Positions 7,838 through 19,243 are shown, counted from the stretch's first letter. The stretch: DNA of 45,623 nt from Acetobacteraceae bacterium (GCA_947474705.1 CANJJS010000035.1:1-45623); one strand, 5' to 3'. The notes: generated from the sequence alone by a model not told the origin. Program-made: numbers and translations.

Positions 7838-8977
7838 AGCGCCGGCCTGGTCCGGCACCATCACCAGAACCGCCGCCTGTGCCGCGATGCCTTCGCCCCG
7901 CCCGGTGAAGCCGAGCTTCTCGGTGGTCGTCGCCTTGACCGAGATACGGCCGGTATCCACCCCCAGGATCGCCGCGAGCCGGTCTCGCATCGCTTGCGCG
8001 TGCGGCGCGATTTTCGGGCGTTCGCAGATCAGGGTCACATCGGCGTTGATCAGGCGCCCGCCGCGCGCGCCGATTCGCTCGGCGGCATGCGCCAGGAACC
8101 GGGCGCTGTCGGCGTTTTTCCACGCCGATTCGCTTGGCGGAAAATGCCGGCCGATATCGCCCTCCGCCAGCGCCCCGTAAATCGCGTCGCACAACGCGTG
8201 GATCCCAACATCGGCGTCGGAATGCCCGGCCAGCCCTCGGTCGTGCGGCACCGCGACTCCGCACAACACCATCGGCCGGTTATCGGCGAAAACATGAACG
8301 TCGAAACCGGTCCCGACCCGGGGAACCATCATGGCGCTCATCGCGGCCTCCAACCGGGCGAGGTCGTCCGGGTATGTGAGTTTGATATTCGACTCGGAGC
8401 CCGGCACGATCGCCACAGCCTGGCCCAACGCCTCCAGCAGCGAGGCATCGTCGGTCGCGCCGGTTATGCCCGCCCGGTGGGCGTCCATCAGTGCCGCGAA
8501 CCGGAACGCCTGGGGGGTTTGCGCGCGGAACAATCCGTCGCGCGGCACGGTTTCCAGAATCTGGCCGTCCGCCACCCGCTTCAACGTATCCGCCACCGGC
8601 GCCGCCGGAACTGCGCCTGGCCGGTCCGCCAGCGCCGCGAGCAAGGCCGGCACCGTCCCCTCCGGGATCAGCGGCCGCGCGGCGTCGTGGACCAAAACGA
8701 ACGCGGGCCGGTGACCGGCGAGCGCCTCCAGCCCCGCCCGCACGCTGTCCTGCCGCGTGGCGCCTCCCGGCACGGTGGGAAGGTGGTCCAGACCCGCCAG
8801 CGCCGCGTCGATCGCGGCGGCGTCCCCCACCGGCTGCAATCGCGCCCCGGCGGCGATCAACGCCCGCGCGGCGTGGCGCATGACGGGTTGTCCCAGCAGG
8901 GTCAGAAATTGCTTCGGCGTTTCGGCGCCGAAGCGGGAGCCGGTGCCGGCGGCGACAAGGATGGCGGCGAGTTTCAT
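7814..8977 (-). CDS. ispDF: Bifunctional IspD/IspF of the MEP isoprenoid pathway
   Basis: A 387-residue fusion. The N-terminal part (about 1-225) is 2-C-methyl-D-erythritol 4-phosphate cytidylyltransferase, with [11 protein letters not shown]...PKQF near the start, VHDAARPL and AQTPQAFR. The C-terminal part (about 230-380) is 2-C-methyl-D-erythritol 2,4-cyclodiphosphate synthase, with the metal-site motifs GFDVH and AGHSDADV and the ending [17 protein letters not shown]. The fusion is typical of alphaproteobacteria. It lies 62 bases after ntrX on the same strand. The last residues, GALPQTP, and the stop are encoded by the edge of the inverted-repeat element, so the natural C-terminus was probably reshaped by it. 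Confidence 0.95.
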   Translation of the reverse strand: MKLAAILVAAGTGSRFGAETPKQFLTLLGQPVMRHAARALIAAGARLQPVGDAAAIDAALAGLDHLPTVPGGATRQDSVRAGLEALAGHRPAFVLVHDAARPLIPEGTVPALLAALADRPGAVPAAPVADTLKRVADGQILETVPRDGLFRAQTPQAFRFAALMDAHRAGITGATDDASLLEALGQAVAIVPGSESNIKLTYPDDLARLEAAMSAMMVPRVGTGFDVHVFADNRPMVLCGVAVPHDRGLAGHSDADVGIHALCDAIYGALAEGDIGRHFPPSESAWKNADSARFLAHAAERIGARGGRLINADVTLICERPKIAPHAQAMRDRLAAILGVDTGRISVKATTTEKLGFTGRGEGIAAQAAVLVMVPDQAGAGALPQTP

Positions 8978-9039
8978 GCGGAAGAGGTGACGCGGATGCG
9001 CGGCCCGGTCAATCGGCGCGTTCGTCCGCGCGCGCCGCC

Positions 9040-10434
9040 TCAGCTCACCCGCTCGTCCGAACTCACCCCTAGCTGCTTCAACTTCCGGTGCAACGCGCTC
9101 CGTTCCATCCCCACGAACTGCGCGGTGCGCGAGATATTGCCGCCGAACCGCAGAAGCTGCGATTGCAAATATTGCGTTTCGAACAAATCCCTCGCCTCCC
9201 GTAAGGGCAGCGACATGATGTCCGCCCCCGGATCGATGCTCAGCACCCGCGGCGCCCCCGCCCCGATCTCTGGCGGTAACATCTCCGCGCGGATCGCGTC
9301 CGACGCGCCGCCTGGCGCCATTATGAGAAGCCAGTCCATCAAATTGCGCAACTGCCGCACATTGCCCGGCCAGTCGTAGGCCTGTAACGCCGCCAGCGTG
9401 TCCGGCGACAATTCCCGCGCCGGCATGCCCGAAACCTCGGCCGAACGGCCAATGAAATGCCGCGCCAGGTCCGGGACATCCTCCCGCCGTTCCTTCAGGG
9501 ACGGCAGTTTCACCGGCACGACGGCGAGCCGGTAATACAGGTCCTCGCGAAACCGCCCGTTGCCGATTTCCGCCTGCAGGTCCCGGTTGGTGGTCGCGAT
9601 CACGCGGACATCCACCTTCACGCGCTGCGACCCGCCCACACGCTCGAAACTCTGATCCTGCAACGCGCGCACGATCTTGCCCTGGGTTTCCAGCGGCATG
9701 TCCGCCACCTCGTCCAGCAACAACGTCCCGCCATGCGCGCGCTCAAGTACACCGGCCCGGCGAGGATGGGCGGTGGAATCCGCGCCCGCCTCGACCCCGA
9801 ACAATTCTTCCTCGAACCGGGCCGGCGCGGCGGTGGCGCAGTTCATCACGACGAAAGGCCCGTCGGCGCGGCGGGACCGGCCATGGATCATGCGCGCCAC
9901 GACTTCCTTGCCAGATCCCGCCGGACCGGAGATCAGCACGCGAGACCCCGTCGGCGCGACCTTGTCCACCTGGCCACGGATTTGCGTCATCAACGCGGAT
10001 TCGCCGATCAACCCGGCCTCGGGACCGGCGCGCAGACGCAATTCGGCGTTTTCCCGAGACAAGGCGGCGGCTTCCAGCGCCCGGCGGACAATCAGCAACA
10101 GCCGGTCGGACTGGAACGGTTTCTCCAGGAAGTCGTAAGCGCCGTGCTGGATCGCGCCGACCGCCATTTCGATCGTGCCGTGACCGGAGATCATGACGAC
10201 GGGGACCGTGGGCTCCTCGCCATGAATGGCTTCCAGCAATTCGATCCCGTCCAGCGTGGACCCTTGCAGCCAGACATCCAGCACGACCAGCGAGGGCCGC
10301 CGTGCCCGGAACATCGCCAGCGCGGTGTCGGACTCGCCGGCGGCGCGGGTTTCGTAGCCTTCGTCCGCCAGAATGCCGTCGATCAGCATGCGGATATCGG
10401 GTTCGTCGTCGACGATCAGGATGTCATGCGCCAT
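9040..10434 (-). CDS. ntrX: Response regulator NtrX
   Basis: A 464-residue NtrC-family regulator. The receiver domain has Asp53 in VLDVW and the conserved lysine in EKPF. The AAA+ domain has Walker A GPAGSGKE at about 170-177 and DEVADMP as Walker B. The C-terminus ends in a Fis-type helix-turn-helix, [19 protein letters not shown]. The GAFTGA loop needed to contact sigma-54 is absent: the stretch after [10 protein letters not shown] goes straight to [11 protein letters not shown]. This is a known trait of many alphaproteobacterial NtrX proteins, which can act independently of sigma-54. The start overlaps the end of ntrY by 11 bases. It forms a two-component pair with NtrY, linked to nitrogen and redox control. 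Confidence 0.94.
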   Translation of the reverse strand: MAHDILIVDDEPDIRMLIDGILADEGYETRAAGESDTALAMFRARRPSLVVLDVWLQGSTLDGIELLEAIHGEEPTVPVVMISGHGTIEMAVGAIQHGAYDFLEKPFQSDRLLLIVRRALEAAALSRENAELRLRAGPEAGLIGESALMTQIRGQVDKVAPTGSRVLISGPAGSGKEVVARMIHGRSRRADGPFVVMNCATAAPARFEEELFGVEAGADSTAHPRRAGVLERAHGGTLLLDEVADMPLETQGKIVRALQDQSFERVGGSQRVKVDVRVIATTNRDLQAEIGNGRFREDLYYRLAVVPVKLPSLKERREDVPDLARHFIGRSAEVSGMPARELSPDTLAALQAYDWPGNVRQLRNLMDWLLIMAPGGASDAIRAEMLPPEIGAGAPRVLSIDPGADIMSLPLREARDLFETQYLQSQLLRFGGNISRTAQFVGMERSALHRKLKQLGVSSDERVS

Positions 10435-12694
10435 GCGAGGCTCCCACGGCGGGCACGGGTGCCGCCACCCCGGCCATGGGCAGGATCAACGCCGCGACCG
10501 TGCCAGGCCCCGCCGGCCGGTCTTCGAGGGTCACGTGACCGCCGTGGTCCTCCATGATCTTCTTCACGATCGCGAGTCCCAAGCCGGTTCCCTTCGGTTT
10601 GTGGGTCACATAGGGCTCCATCAGCCGTCCCCGATCTTCGCGCGGCAATCCGATTCCGTCGTCCGTCACGCGTACCGATACCAGACCGTCCGAGTCGGCG
10701 ACGGATACCTCGATCGCGCCGGCCCCTTCGCGCATGCCCACCGCGTCGGCGGCGTTGCGCAGCAGGTTGGTCAAGGCCTGACGCATCATGCGCCGGTCGC
10801 ACGGCACCACCGGGCCACGCGGGGGAATGTCGCTGGTCCAGACGATTCCCGGAAGCGCTGTTTTTTGCAGGATCAGGGTTTCGCGGGCGATCTGGCCGAT
10901 GTCCTCGGGTTTGATCACGGGCTGGGGCATGCGGGCGAAGGCGGAGAACTCATCGACCATGCGCCCGATGTCGCCGACATGGCGGATGATGGTATCGGCG
11001 CACATGCTGAACGTCTCGGGGTCGGATGTGATTTCCTTGGCAAAGCGCCGTTTCAGGCGTTCGGCGGCCAACTGAATGGGGGTCAGCGGGTTCTTGATTT
11101 CGTGGGCGATGCGGCGGGCGACGTCAGCCCAGGCGGCTTTGCGCTGAGCGAGTTGGAGTTCGGTGATGTCGTCGAAGGTGACGATGAAGCCGTTAACGCG
11201 CCCGGAGGTCATCTCGGCGCCGATGCGGACCAGCAGCGTGCGGGGTTTGCTGGCCGGACCGATGCGGATTTCCTCGGTGCGCGGGCGCTCCGGCGCGGCG
11301 CGGGCGGCTTGCGCCAGGCTCGCGAATTCAGGGACGGCGTCTTCCAGGTCCCGGCCGATCGCCCCCAACAGATCGACCGCCAGAAGCTCCGTCGCGGTGC
11401 GGTTGGGCAGTTCGATTCGGCCGCGCGAATCGAGGCCGATCACGCCCGCCGAGACACCGGCGAGCACGGTTTCGGTGAAACGCCGCCGCCCGTCGATCTG
11501 GCTGTAGGCTTCCATCAGTTCCGACCGTTGCGCGGCCAGCTGACCCGTCATCCGGTTGAACGCCCGCGACAGGCCCGCCAGTTCGTCCCGTGTGCGGCCT
11601 TCCGTCACGCGCACGCCGAGATCGCCGCCCCTCACCCGTTCCGCGGCGTTGATCAGCGCGCCGATGGGCCGGGCGATCTGGTTGGCCATCACCAGCCCAA
11701 TCAGCGCCGCCGACAGCAGCACCAGCAGCGCGACGACGGCGAAGATCCAGGCGAAGGCGATTTGCAGCCAGGACCGGTTTTCGTCGAGCCGCTGATACTC
11801 CACCACCGCCTGCTCGGTCCGGGCCATATAGCCGAGAATGCGGGGGTCGACGGGACGGCCGATCATCAGCAGCAGCGGTGGGGTGGCGTTCAACCGCGCC
11901 ACGGCGCGCACCCGCGTGCCATCGCCGCCATTCATGACCTGGACGTCGCCATCCAGCGCCTGGCGAGCGACGTTGGGCGGCGGCGGATCGACGCCAAAGC
12001 CGACGAACAACCCCGCGGCGGCGAGAATCTGGCCCGTGTTGGGCTCGAAAATCACCGCTTCCGTCAGCCCGCGCAGGGTCGTCTGGTTGTCGAGGACACT
12101 GGCGAAGACCCGGGGATCGGCCGCCAGATATTGCCCGGCGCCGATCAGATCGTTGGCCATCTCCAGCGCGTCGGAGCGGATGGTGTTGCGATGTTCCTCC
12201 AGATACCCGCGGGAGACCTGCAACGACTCGTTCAGCGCGGCGCGCACCGGCTCGTTGAACCAGGCCTGGATGCCGAAATGGAAGAAGGCGGCGGCGAAGC
12301 AGGCGACCAGGATCGTCGGCGCGACGGCGACGCCGCTGAACAGCAGCACCAGCCGGACATGCAATTGGGAACCCGCCGAGCCGCGGCGGCGCTCCACCCA
12401 GACCCGGGTCAGCCGGCCCGCCAGCACCGCCCCCAGCAACAGCAGCGCCGAGACGTTGGCGAGCACCAGGGCGATGCCGATTCCGGGCGTGAGACCGAGC
12501 GGCGAGCCCCTGGCCAGGATCGCGAAGGTGCCCAGCCCCACGCACAGCGCCAGCGCGGCCAGAACGAAGGTCATGGTCTTGCCGACAAGAATCCGGCCGG
12601 CGCGCGACAGCCACGCGGCGCCGATGCCCGGCGCGAAAGGCGGCGTGGCGGCGGATTCGGCGGCGAGGGCGCTCTTGGGGGAGAAAATGTTCAT
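10424..12694 (-). CDS. ntrY: Sensor histidine kinase NtrY
   Basis: A 756-residue membrane sensor kinase. Hydrophobic segments lie at about residues 40-62, 70-95 and 115-140, then a long extracytoplasmic region, then another membrane segment near 300-330 followed by a HAMP domain (VRGGDLGVRVTEG). A PAS-like region precedes the HisKA domain with phospho-acceptor His531 in RIAHEIKNPLTP. The ATPase domain shows NLLRNAADAV, DDGIGLP and GTGLGLAIVKKI. The size and layout match NtrY. It presumably phosphorylates the downstream NtrX. ntrC ends 172 bases upstream of its start, so a separate promoter in that gap is possible. Confidence 0.94.
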   Translation of the reverse strand: MNIFSPKSALAAESAATPPFAPGIGAAWLSRAGRILVGKTMTFVLAALALCVGLGTFAILARGSPLGLTPGIGIALVLANVSALLLLGAVLAGRLTRVWVERRRGSAGSQLHVRLVLLFSGVAVAPTILVACFAAAFFHFGIQAWFNEPVRAALNESLQVSRGYLEEHRNTIRSDALEMANDLIGAGQYLAADPRVFASVLDNQTTLRGLTEAVIFEPNTGQILAAAGLFVGFGVDPPPPNVARQALDGDVQVMNGGDGTRVRAVARLNATPPLLLMIGRPVDPRILGYMARTEQAVVEYQRLDENRSWLQIAFAWIFAVVALLVLLSAALIGLVMANQIARPIGALINAAERVRGGDLGVRVTEGRTRDELAGLSRAFNRMTGQLAAQRSELMEAYSQIDGRRRFTETVLAGVSAGVIGLDSRGRIELPNRTATELLAVDLLGAIGRDLEDAVPEFASLAQAARAAPERPRTEEIRIGPASKPRTLLVRIGAEMTSGRVNGFIVTFDDITELQLAQRKAAWADVARRIAHEIKNPLTPIQLAAERLKRRFAKEITSDPETFSMCADTIIRHVGDIGRMVDEFSAFARMPQPVIKPEDIGQIARETLILQKTALPGIVWTSDIPPRGPVVPCDRRMMRQALTNLLRNAADAVGMREGAGAIEVSVADSDGLVSVRVTDDGIGLPREDRGRLMEPYVTHKPKGTGLGLAIVKKIMEDHGGHVTLEDRPAGPGTVAALILPMAGVAAPVPAVGASHGA

Positions 12695-12866
12695 GGCGGC
12701 GCCCAGACCGGATCGCGGCGTGGACAGCGCGCGAAGATGGCCGCGGCCGGGGCGCGCCAGACCATCGCGAAAAAGGAACGGTCCGGCGATTTGCTTAATG
12801 TCGCGCGCCGCCTGAAGAGCCCGGCGCTGTGAGGCCCGGCGCGTGGCCCCGGTGCCTCGGCCCAGG

Positions 12867-14329
12867 TCACATCGCGCCCCGGATAACCGGAATCTCCAGA
12901 TCCCGGATCTTCTTCCGCAGCGTATTGCGATTCAGGCCCAGCATCGCGGCGGCCTTGATCTGATTGCCTCTTGTCGCGGCCAAAGTCAGGCGGATCAAAG
13001 GCCGTTCGACCTCGGCGATGATCTTGTCGTAGACGTCGGTGACCGCCATCCCGTCGTCGTGGGCCGCCAGAAACTCCTTGATGTGGCGTTCCACCGCCCG
13101 CGACAGCGTCTCCGGCTCCCCGCCCGGACGCGCGCCCGGCCCTTGCGCCTGAACCGGCGGCGGCGCGGCTTCCGACAGCTCGGCGTCGACGATGTCCCCG
13201 GTGATGGTTTCCTCGGGACACAACGCCGCCAAACGGCGCATCAGATTTTCCAGTTCGCGGACATTGCCCGGCCAGGGATGCGACCGCAGCCGGTCCACCG
13301 CGGTCTGATCGAGCGTCTTCATCGGCAGCCCGTCCTGGCGGGCGCGGTCGAGGAAATGACGCGCCAGAAGCGGAATATCCTCGGCCCGTTCGCGCAGCGG
13401 CGGCAGGCGGATGGGCACGACGTTCAGACGGTAGAACAGATCCTCCCGGAACTGACCGAGGCGAATCGCGTTGCGAAGGTCGCGGTGGGTGGCGGCGATG
13501 ATGCGGACATTGGCCTTGATCGGCTGGCGGCCGCCGACGGAGGTGAATTCGCCCTCCTGCAACACCCGCAACAGCCGCGTTTGCGCTTCTGGCGGCATGT
13601 CGCCGATCTCGTCCAGGAACAACGTCCCGCCATTCGCCTGTTCGAACCGGCCCTGGGTTCGGTTCGTCGCCCCGGTGAAGGCCCCGCGTTCATGCCCGAA
13701 CAACTCGCTTTCGATCAGTTCGCGCGGAATCGCGGCCATGTTCACGGCGACGAAAGGACCAGCGCGGCGCTTGCCATAGTCGTGCAGCGCGCGGGCGATC
13801 AGCTCCTTGCCAGTGCCGGACTCGCCGTTGACCATCACCGTCAGATCGGCGGTCGTGAGCCGGGCGATGGTCCGGTAAATCTCCTGCATCGACGCGCTGC
13901 GCCCGATCAGCGGCAGGCGTTCCTCGGAGTCGCGGGCCTCCGGAACGATGGCGGCGTGTTCGGCCGGCACGGCCAAAGCGCGGCCGACGACGGAGATCAA
14001 CTCGCCCAGGTCGAAGGGCTTCGGCAAATATTCGAACGCGCCCCGCTGCGCCGCTTTCACGGCCGTCATCAGCGTCGATTGCGCGCTCATGACGATCACC
14101 CGCAGATCGGGACGGATGCGCTTGATGCGCGGGATCAGGTCAAGGCCGTTTTCGTCGGGCATCACGACATCGGTGATGACCAGATCGCCTTCCCCGTCCT
14201 CGACCCAGCGCCACAAGGTGGCCGCGTTGCCCGTGCTGCGGACCTGATACCCCGCGCGGCCCAGTGCCTGTGTGAGAACGGTGCGGATGGAACGGTCGTC
14301 GTCGGCGATCAGGACCGTGGGGGGCGTCA

Positions 14330-14330
<1 letters not shown>
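12867..14330 (-). CDS. ntrC: Nitrogen regulator NtrC (sigma-54 activator)
   Basis: A 487-residue enhancer-binding protein. The receiver domain has Asp54 in [10 protein letters not shown]. The AAA+ domain has Walker A GESGTGKE at about 169-176, the sigma-54 contact loop GAFTGAT at about 216-222 and DEIGDMP. The C-terminal Fis-type helix-turn-helix reads [18 protein letters not shown]. It turns on nitrogen-assimilation genes when phosphorylated by NtrB. The ATG at 14330 overlaps the last base of the ntrB stop (TGATG); a TTG one codon earlier is the only nearby alternative. Confidence 0.95.
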
Positions 14331-15459
<1,129 letters not shown>

Positions 15460-15463
<4 letters not shown>

Positions 15464-16545
15464 GCGGCTTCCATGATCGCGTTGTCCAAATCGGGATCGC
15501 TCGCCCCGGCGGCGCGGCACGCGCCGGATGCGATCAAAGGGTCGTAAAATTCGTCCAGCGCGGCGAAGACCAGGTCCGCGTCGGGCAGGCGGTTCATGCG
15601 CGCGCGGAACTCGGCCGAGCCCGGCAGGCCCTTGGAATACCAGGACAAATGCTTGCGGGCGAGGCGCACGCCGGCGTTCCGGCCGAACTGGTCCAGCATG
15701 GCGTGGTAGTGCGCGAGGACGATGGCTTTCTGGTCGGCCAGGTCCGGATCCGGGATTTTCGCGCCGGTGGTCAACCAGGCCGCGACCTGCGCCAAAAACC
15801 AGGGACGGCCATAGCAGCCGCGCCCAATCATCACGCCGTCGGCGCCTGACAGACGCAACGCGGTGGCGGCGTCCTCCTCCGTCAGAATATCGCCATTAAC
15901 GATGACGGGAAGGTCGATTGCCTGTTTGACCCTGGCGACGAAGGCCCAGTCGGCCGTGCCCGTGTAAAACTGCTGCCGGGTTCGGCCGTGCACCGTCACC
16001 ATGCGAATCCCCGCGTCCTGCGCGATTCGCGCCAGTCTGGGCGCGTTGAGGCTCTGATGGTCCCAACCCATGCGCATCTTCAGCGTGACCGGGACCGAGA
16101 CCGCTTTCACCGTGGCTTCCAATATCGCGGCGGCTCCGATTTCGTCGCGCATCAGCGCGGAGCCGGCCATTTGGCCCACCGCGACTTTCTTTACCGGGCA
16201 GCCGAAATTGATATCGATCAGATCGGCGCCCTTATCGGCGGCGATTCGCGCCGCCTCCGCCATCGCCACGGGGTCGCATCCCGCCAGTTGCACCGCCGAG
16301 ACCCCTCCGGCGCCGTCCACCTGGGCCATCGACAAGGTTTTTTGATTTTCGCGAATCATCGCCCAGGAGGCAATCATTTCCGAGACGACCATGCCGGCGC
16401 CAAGAGATTTGGCGATGCGGCGGAAGGGAAGGTCGGTGACACCCGACATCGGCGCGAGAATGACCGGTATGTCGATTCGAACCCCGCCGCCGAGATCGAC
16501 GGAAGAGAGTGCAGGAAGACTGTTTTGTAAACTTATGTTGCCCAT
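15460..16545 (-). CDS. dusB: tRNA-dihydrouridine synthase B (NifR3 family)
   Basis: A 361-residue FMN-dependent enzyme that reduces uridine to dihydrouridine in tRNA. The TIM-barrel start [12 protein letters not shown] is at about residues 31-42. The catalytic cysteine Cys116 is in [10 protein letters not shown], and [16 protein letters not shown] marks the phosphate-binding end. It heads the ntr operon, a linkage that gave it the older name nifR3. It starts at ATG 16545 and its stop overlaps ntrB. Confidence 0.95.
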
Positions 16546-16924
16546 GATTTGGGCAGTTTACCGCGTGCCGCGTTGGCGCGCAACCATGCGGCGGCTGGCG
16601 GCCAGAGCGAGCTGGCGGAGGGATGAAAGTCTTGGGGCTCCGTCCCAGACCCGTGGGGGGGGGCATGCCCCATGGGCGCGAACATATCGGCGCCGACCAT
16701 GCCATGCCGTCATAGCCCGGCCTACCGGAAACCGCGGGTTCGCGTCTTCCGGGCACGGTTTACGGCGAAATGTGCCCGGACGGCGTCGGTCTCGCGCGCC
16801 CGGGGCTCTTGACGGCTTGTTCAACAGTAATCGAATCGATCGACCGCGTTGAACAAACCCTGAGTGCTTGCCTGAGACGGCAACTTCCCCCGGCGCGTCG
16901 AGGCATGTATTTGTCGGCGTTGTC
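16546..16924. other. Spacer with hairpins between dusB and cysE
   Basis: About 380 bases between two leftward genes, with no convincing reading frame. It must hold the promoter of the dusB-ntr operon. Two structures are visible. Near 16631-16671 a G/C-rich segment starting cttggggctccgtcccag and ending in the palindrome ggggcatgcccc (16660-16671) resembles a decayed copy of the hairpin family at 7603-7837. Farther right, ttgttcaac at 16817-16825 is perfectly inverted at 16848-16856 with a 22-base loop. No T-run follows either one, so a terminator call for cysE is not supported. Confidence 0.45.
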
Positions 16925-17794
16925 TTATATGGAAGGGTCGAACGCCTCGAGCGCGATATCCACCGGCACCTGCTCCATCGCCCGCGCCGGGTGGTCGGGG
17001 GTATCCGTTCGCATCACCCGCGCAGGCACGCCCGCCACCGTCGAATGCGCCGGCACGGCCCGCAGCACGACGGACCCCGCCGCCACACGTGCGTTTTCGC
17101 CCACGGTAATGTTCCCGAGAATCTTCGCGCCCGCGCCGATCATCACGCCGCTGGCGATCTTCGGATGCCGGTCCCCGGCGATCTTGCCGGACCCGCCCAG
17201 CGTGACCGCGTGCAGCAGAGAAACATCGTCGCCGACGGAGGCGGTTTCGCCCACCACCAGCCCCGTCGCGTGATCCAGGAAAATTCCTTTGCCGAACCGC
17301 GCCGCCGGATGGATGTCGGTTTGAAACACCTCCGACGACCGGCTTTGCAGATAAAGGGCGAAATCCCGCTCGCCCGCCCTCCACAGCCAGTGGCTGAGCC
17401 GGTGCGCCTGGATCGCGTGAAATCCCTTGAAATACAGGAATGGCTCGATGAACCGCGCACAGGCCGGATCGCGTTCGTGTACGGCCGCGATATCGGCGCG
17501 CATCGCCATCGCGATGTCCGGATCGGCGGCCGCGGCGCGATGGAACCCATCGACGATCAACGGCAGCGCAACGGTTCCGTTTTGCAGACGGGCGCCGATG
17601 CGGTGAAACAACGCGGCCTCGAAGCCCGGCTGGTTCAAGATCGATTCGAGAAACAGCGGTGCCAGTCTGGGCGCGTTCTGGATCGCCTCTTCGGCTTCCC
17701 GCCGCAGCCGTTCCCACAGCAAATCCGCCACATTTCGATCGTCCCGTCCTTCCTGGGCCGGTGCCGACTGGTGTCCGAGATACGTGACCGACAT
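16925..17794 (-). CDS. cysE: Serine O-acetyltransferase
   Basis: A 289-residue enzyme making O-acetylserine, the first step of cysteine synthesis. The helical N-terminal domain (about 25-150) contains DIAAVHERDPA. The left-handed beta-helix follows, with IHPAARFGKGIFLDHATGLVVGE. The catalytic Asp174-His175 pair is in FLDHATG, and the loop histidine His195 is in LLHAVTLGG. The ATG at 17794 is preceded by GGAAG seven bases upstream; an in-frame ATG at 17812 is possible but has poorer spacing. It is a single gene. Confidence 0.93.
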   Translation of the reverse strand: MSVTYLGHQSAPAQEGRDDRNVADLLWERLRREAEEAIQNAPRLAPLFLESILNQPGFEAALFHRIGARLQNGTVALPLIVDGFHRAAAADPDIAMAMRADIAAVHERDPACARFIEPFLYFKGFHAIQAHRLSHWLWRAGERDFALYLQSRSSEVFQTDIHPAARFGKGIFLDHATGLVVGETASVGDDVSLLHAVTLGGSGKIAGDRHPKIASGVMIGAGAKILGNITVGENARVAAGSVVLRAVPAHSTVAGVPARVMRTDTPDHPARAMEQVPVDIALEAFDPSI

Positions 17795-17923
17795 GTCGCG
17801 ACTTCCATCCATTGGGGTAGGCGTCTCCACACCGCGCGCGCGGTGTGGCCTTTCATATAATGCACCGGACCGCGCGTCCAATCGGGTTGCCCGGTTGGGG
17901 AACGCGGCCGGGTGGCGGCGCGG

Positions 17924-18094
17924 TCAGTCCCGCCAGAACGGTTTGTTCAGTTCGAACGCCAGCGCCGTCCGGTTCAACCCCGCGTCGCGCAAATCCCGCT
18001 CGTCCATGCACGCGAAGGCGACGCGGTCGCGATGACGGCGGCGAGCGGTCTGGATCAGCCGGCCCAAACGCCCAAATAAATGAGTATTCCTCAT
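17924..18094 (-). CDS. Small DUF1127-family protein
   Basis: A 56-residue basic protein. The C-terminal half, MDERDLRDAGLNRTALAFELNKPFWRD, is the classic DUF1127 ending (S-x-RDL-DIGLTR...PFWR). Such small arginine-rich proteins have been linked to RNA binding and nutrient responses in other alphaproteobacteria; the role here is unknown. The ATG at 18094 has GGAG and AGAGG-type sequences just upstream on the coding strand. A longer upstream frame exists but lacks support. It is divergent from the LysR gene at 18231. Confidence 0.8.
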   Translation of the reverse strand: MRNTHLFGRLGRLIQTARRRHRDRVAFACMDERDLRDAGLNRTALAFELNKPFWRD

Positions 18095-18222
18095 CTTTAC
18101 CTCTGCTCCTGCTGGTTCCCGGATGGCCCTGACGGCCTCGGCATGTCCATTGTATCGGGCAGTCTGTTGGGCTTGCGCAAACGACCATTTGTCCTGGAGC
18201 AGATGCCAAAAATTCATGTATA

Positions 18223-18240
18223 GGCTGGGCATGCCCAGCC
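18223..18240. promoter_or_regulatory. 18-bp perfect palindrome over a start codon
   Basis: The sequence ggctgggcatgcccagcc is its own reverse complement. The ATG at its centre (18231-18233) is the proposed start of the GcvA-like regulator. TATAGG lies at 18219-18224, about seven bases before that ATG, which would suit a leaderless transcript. The element could be an autoregulatory operator or could hide the start codon in RNA. If translation begins instead at the ATG at 18243, the palindrome is a leader element. Function is inference. Confidence 0.5.
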
Positions 18241-19181
18241 CCATGCCATCTCTGGACGGACTTCAGGTGTTCGAAGCCGCCGCCCGCCATCTCAGCTTTA
18301 CCCGCGCCGCGGCGGAGCTGAACGTCACCCAGACCGCCGTCAGCCATCGCATTCGCCGGCTGGAGGAACAGCTCGACCAGCGCTTGTTCCTCCGCCGCAA
18401 CCGGGGGCTGGTTCTGACACCGGCGGCCCAGACCTATCTGACCGCGGTCTCGGCGGCGTTTCAGGACCTGCGCCTGGCCACCGAACGCCTGACACGCGGG
18501 GCGAAAGCGCAGGTGCTCACGGTCAGCACCACGGCGTCGGTGGCGGCGAAATGGCTGGTGCCGCGCTTGTCGGCGTTCACCGAGACCTGGCCGGATATCG
18601 AGGTCCGGATCTCCACCAGCACGAAACTCACCGATTTCCGCCGGGACGACATCGACCTCGTCATCCGTTATGGCCGCGGCGCCTGGCCCGGCCTGCGCGC
18701 CGACTGGCTGATGGCGGAGGAGATCTTCCCGGTCTGCGCGCCGTCGCTCGCGCGGGGGGCGGGCGGTCTGAAACGGCCCGAGGATCTCGCGCATGTCACG
18801 TTGTTGCATGTCGGGGCGGCGTTGGACGAATGGCAACTCTGGCTGACGGCGGCCGGGTTGCCGGTCGACCTCGCCGCGCGCCGCGGTATGCGGTTCGACG
18901 ACCGAATGTTGGCCACGCAGGCGGCGATCGATGGTTTGGGTGTGGCGATGGGGCACACCCCGGTGGTGGCGGCCGATCTCGCGGCGGGCCGGCTGGTGGT
19001 GCCCTTCGATGCGTTCCAGTTGCCCGCCGAGGCTGGGTATTACGTCGTGTCGCCGCCCGAGACCGCGGGAACGCCGAAAATCGCGGCGTTTCGGGACTGG
19101 CTGTTGGGCGTCGCCAAAAAAGAAGATGCGGCGATTGGGACAGCTTCGGCCTCCGGCCGCGAGGGCGCGGCGGGTTTTTGA
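18231..19181 (+). CDS. LysR-type transcriptional regulator, GcvA-like
   Basis: A 316-residue LysR regulator. The winged helix-turn-helix lies at about residues 10-65: LQVFEAAARHLSFTRAAAEL then VTQTAVSHRIRRLEEQL. The rest is a periplasmic-binding-like effector domain. The FTRAA...AVSHRIRRLE pattern is typical of the GcvA subgroup, which includes many regulators other than that of glycine cleavage. The start may be the ATG at 18231 or the one at 18243. The M19-like peptidase gene follows 62 bases downstream on the same strand and could be a target, but nothing in the sequence proves it. Confidence 0.88.
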   Translation: MPSPMPSLDGLQVFEAAARHLSFTRAAAELNVTQTAVSHRIRRLEEQLDQRLFLRRNRGLVLTPAAQTYLTAVSAAFQDLRLATERLTRGAKAQVLTVSTTASVAAKWLVPRLSAFTETWPDIEVRISTSTKLTDFRRDDIDLVIRYGRGAWPGLRADWLMAEEIFPVCAPSLARGAGGLKRPEDLAHVTLLHVGAALDEWQLWLTAAGLPVDLAARRGMRFDDRMLATQAAIDGLGVAMGHTPVVAADLAAGRLVVPFDAFQLPAEAGYYVVSPPETAGTPKIAAFRDWLLGVAKKEDAAIGTASASGREGAAGF

Positions 19182-19243
19182 TATCGCCCAGGAACTGGCG
19201 TGGAGTATGTTTCGACCCACGGACAATGAATCGGGAAAAGCCG

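Noticed and set aside
10373-12832. 819-codon open frame opposite ntrY
   Set aside because: It is a low-complexity Arg/Gln/Gly-rich shadow of ntrY, which has all kinase motifs in the right order.
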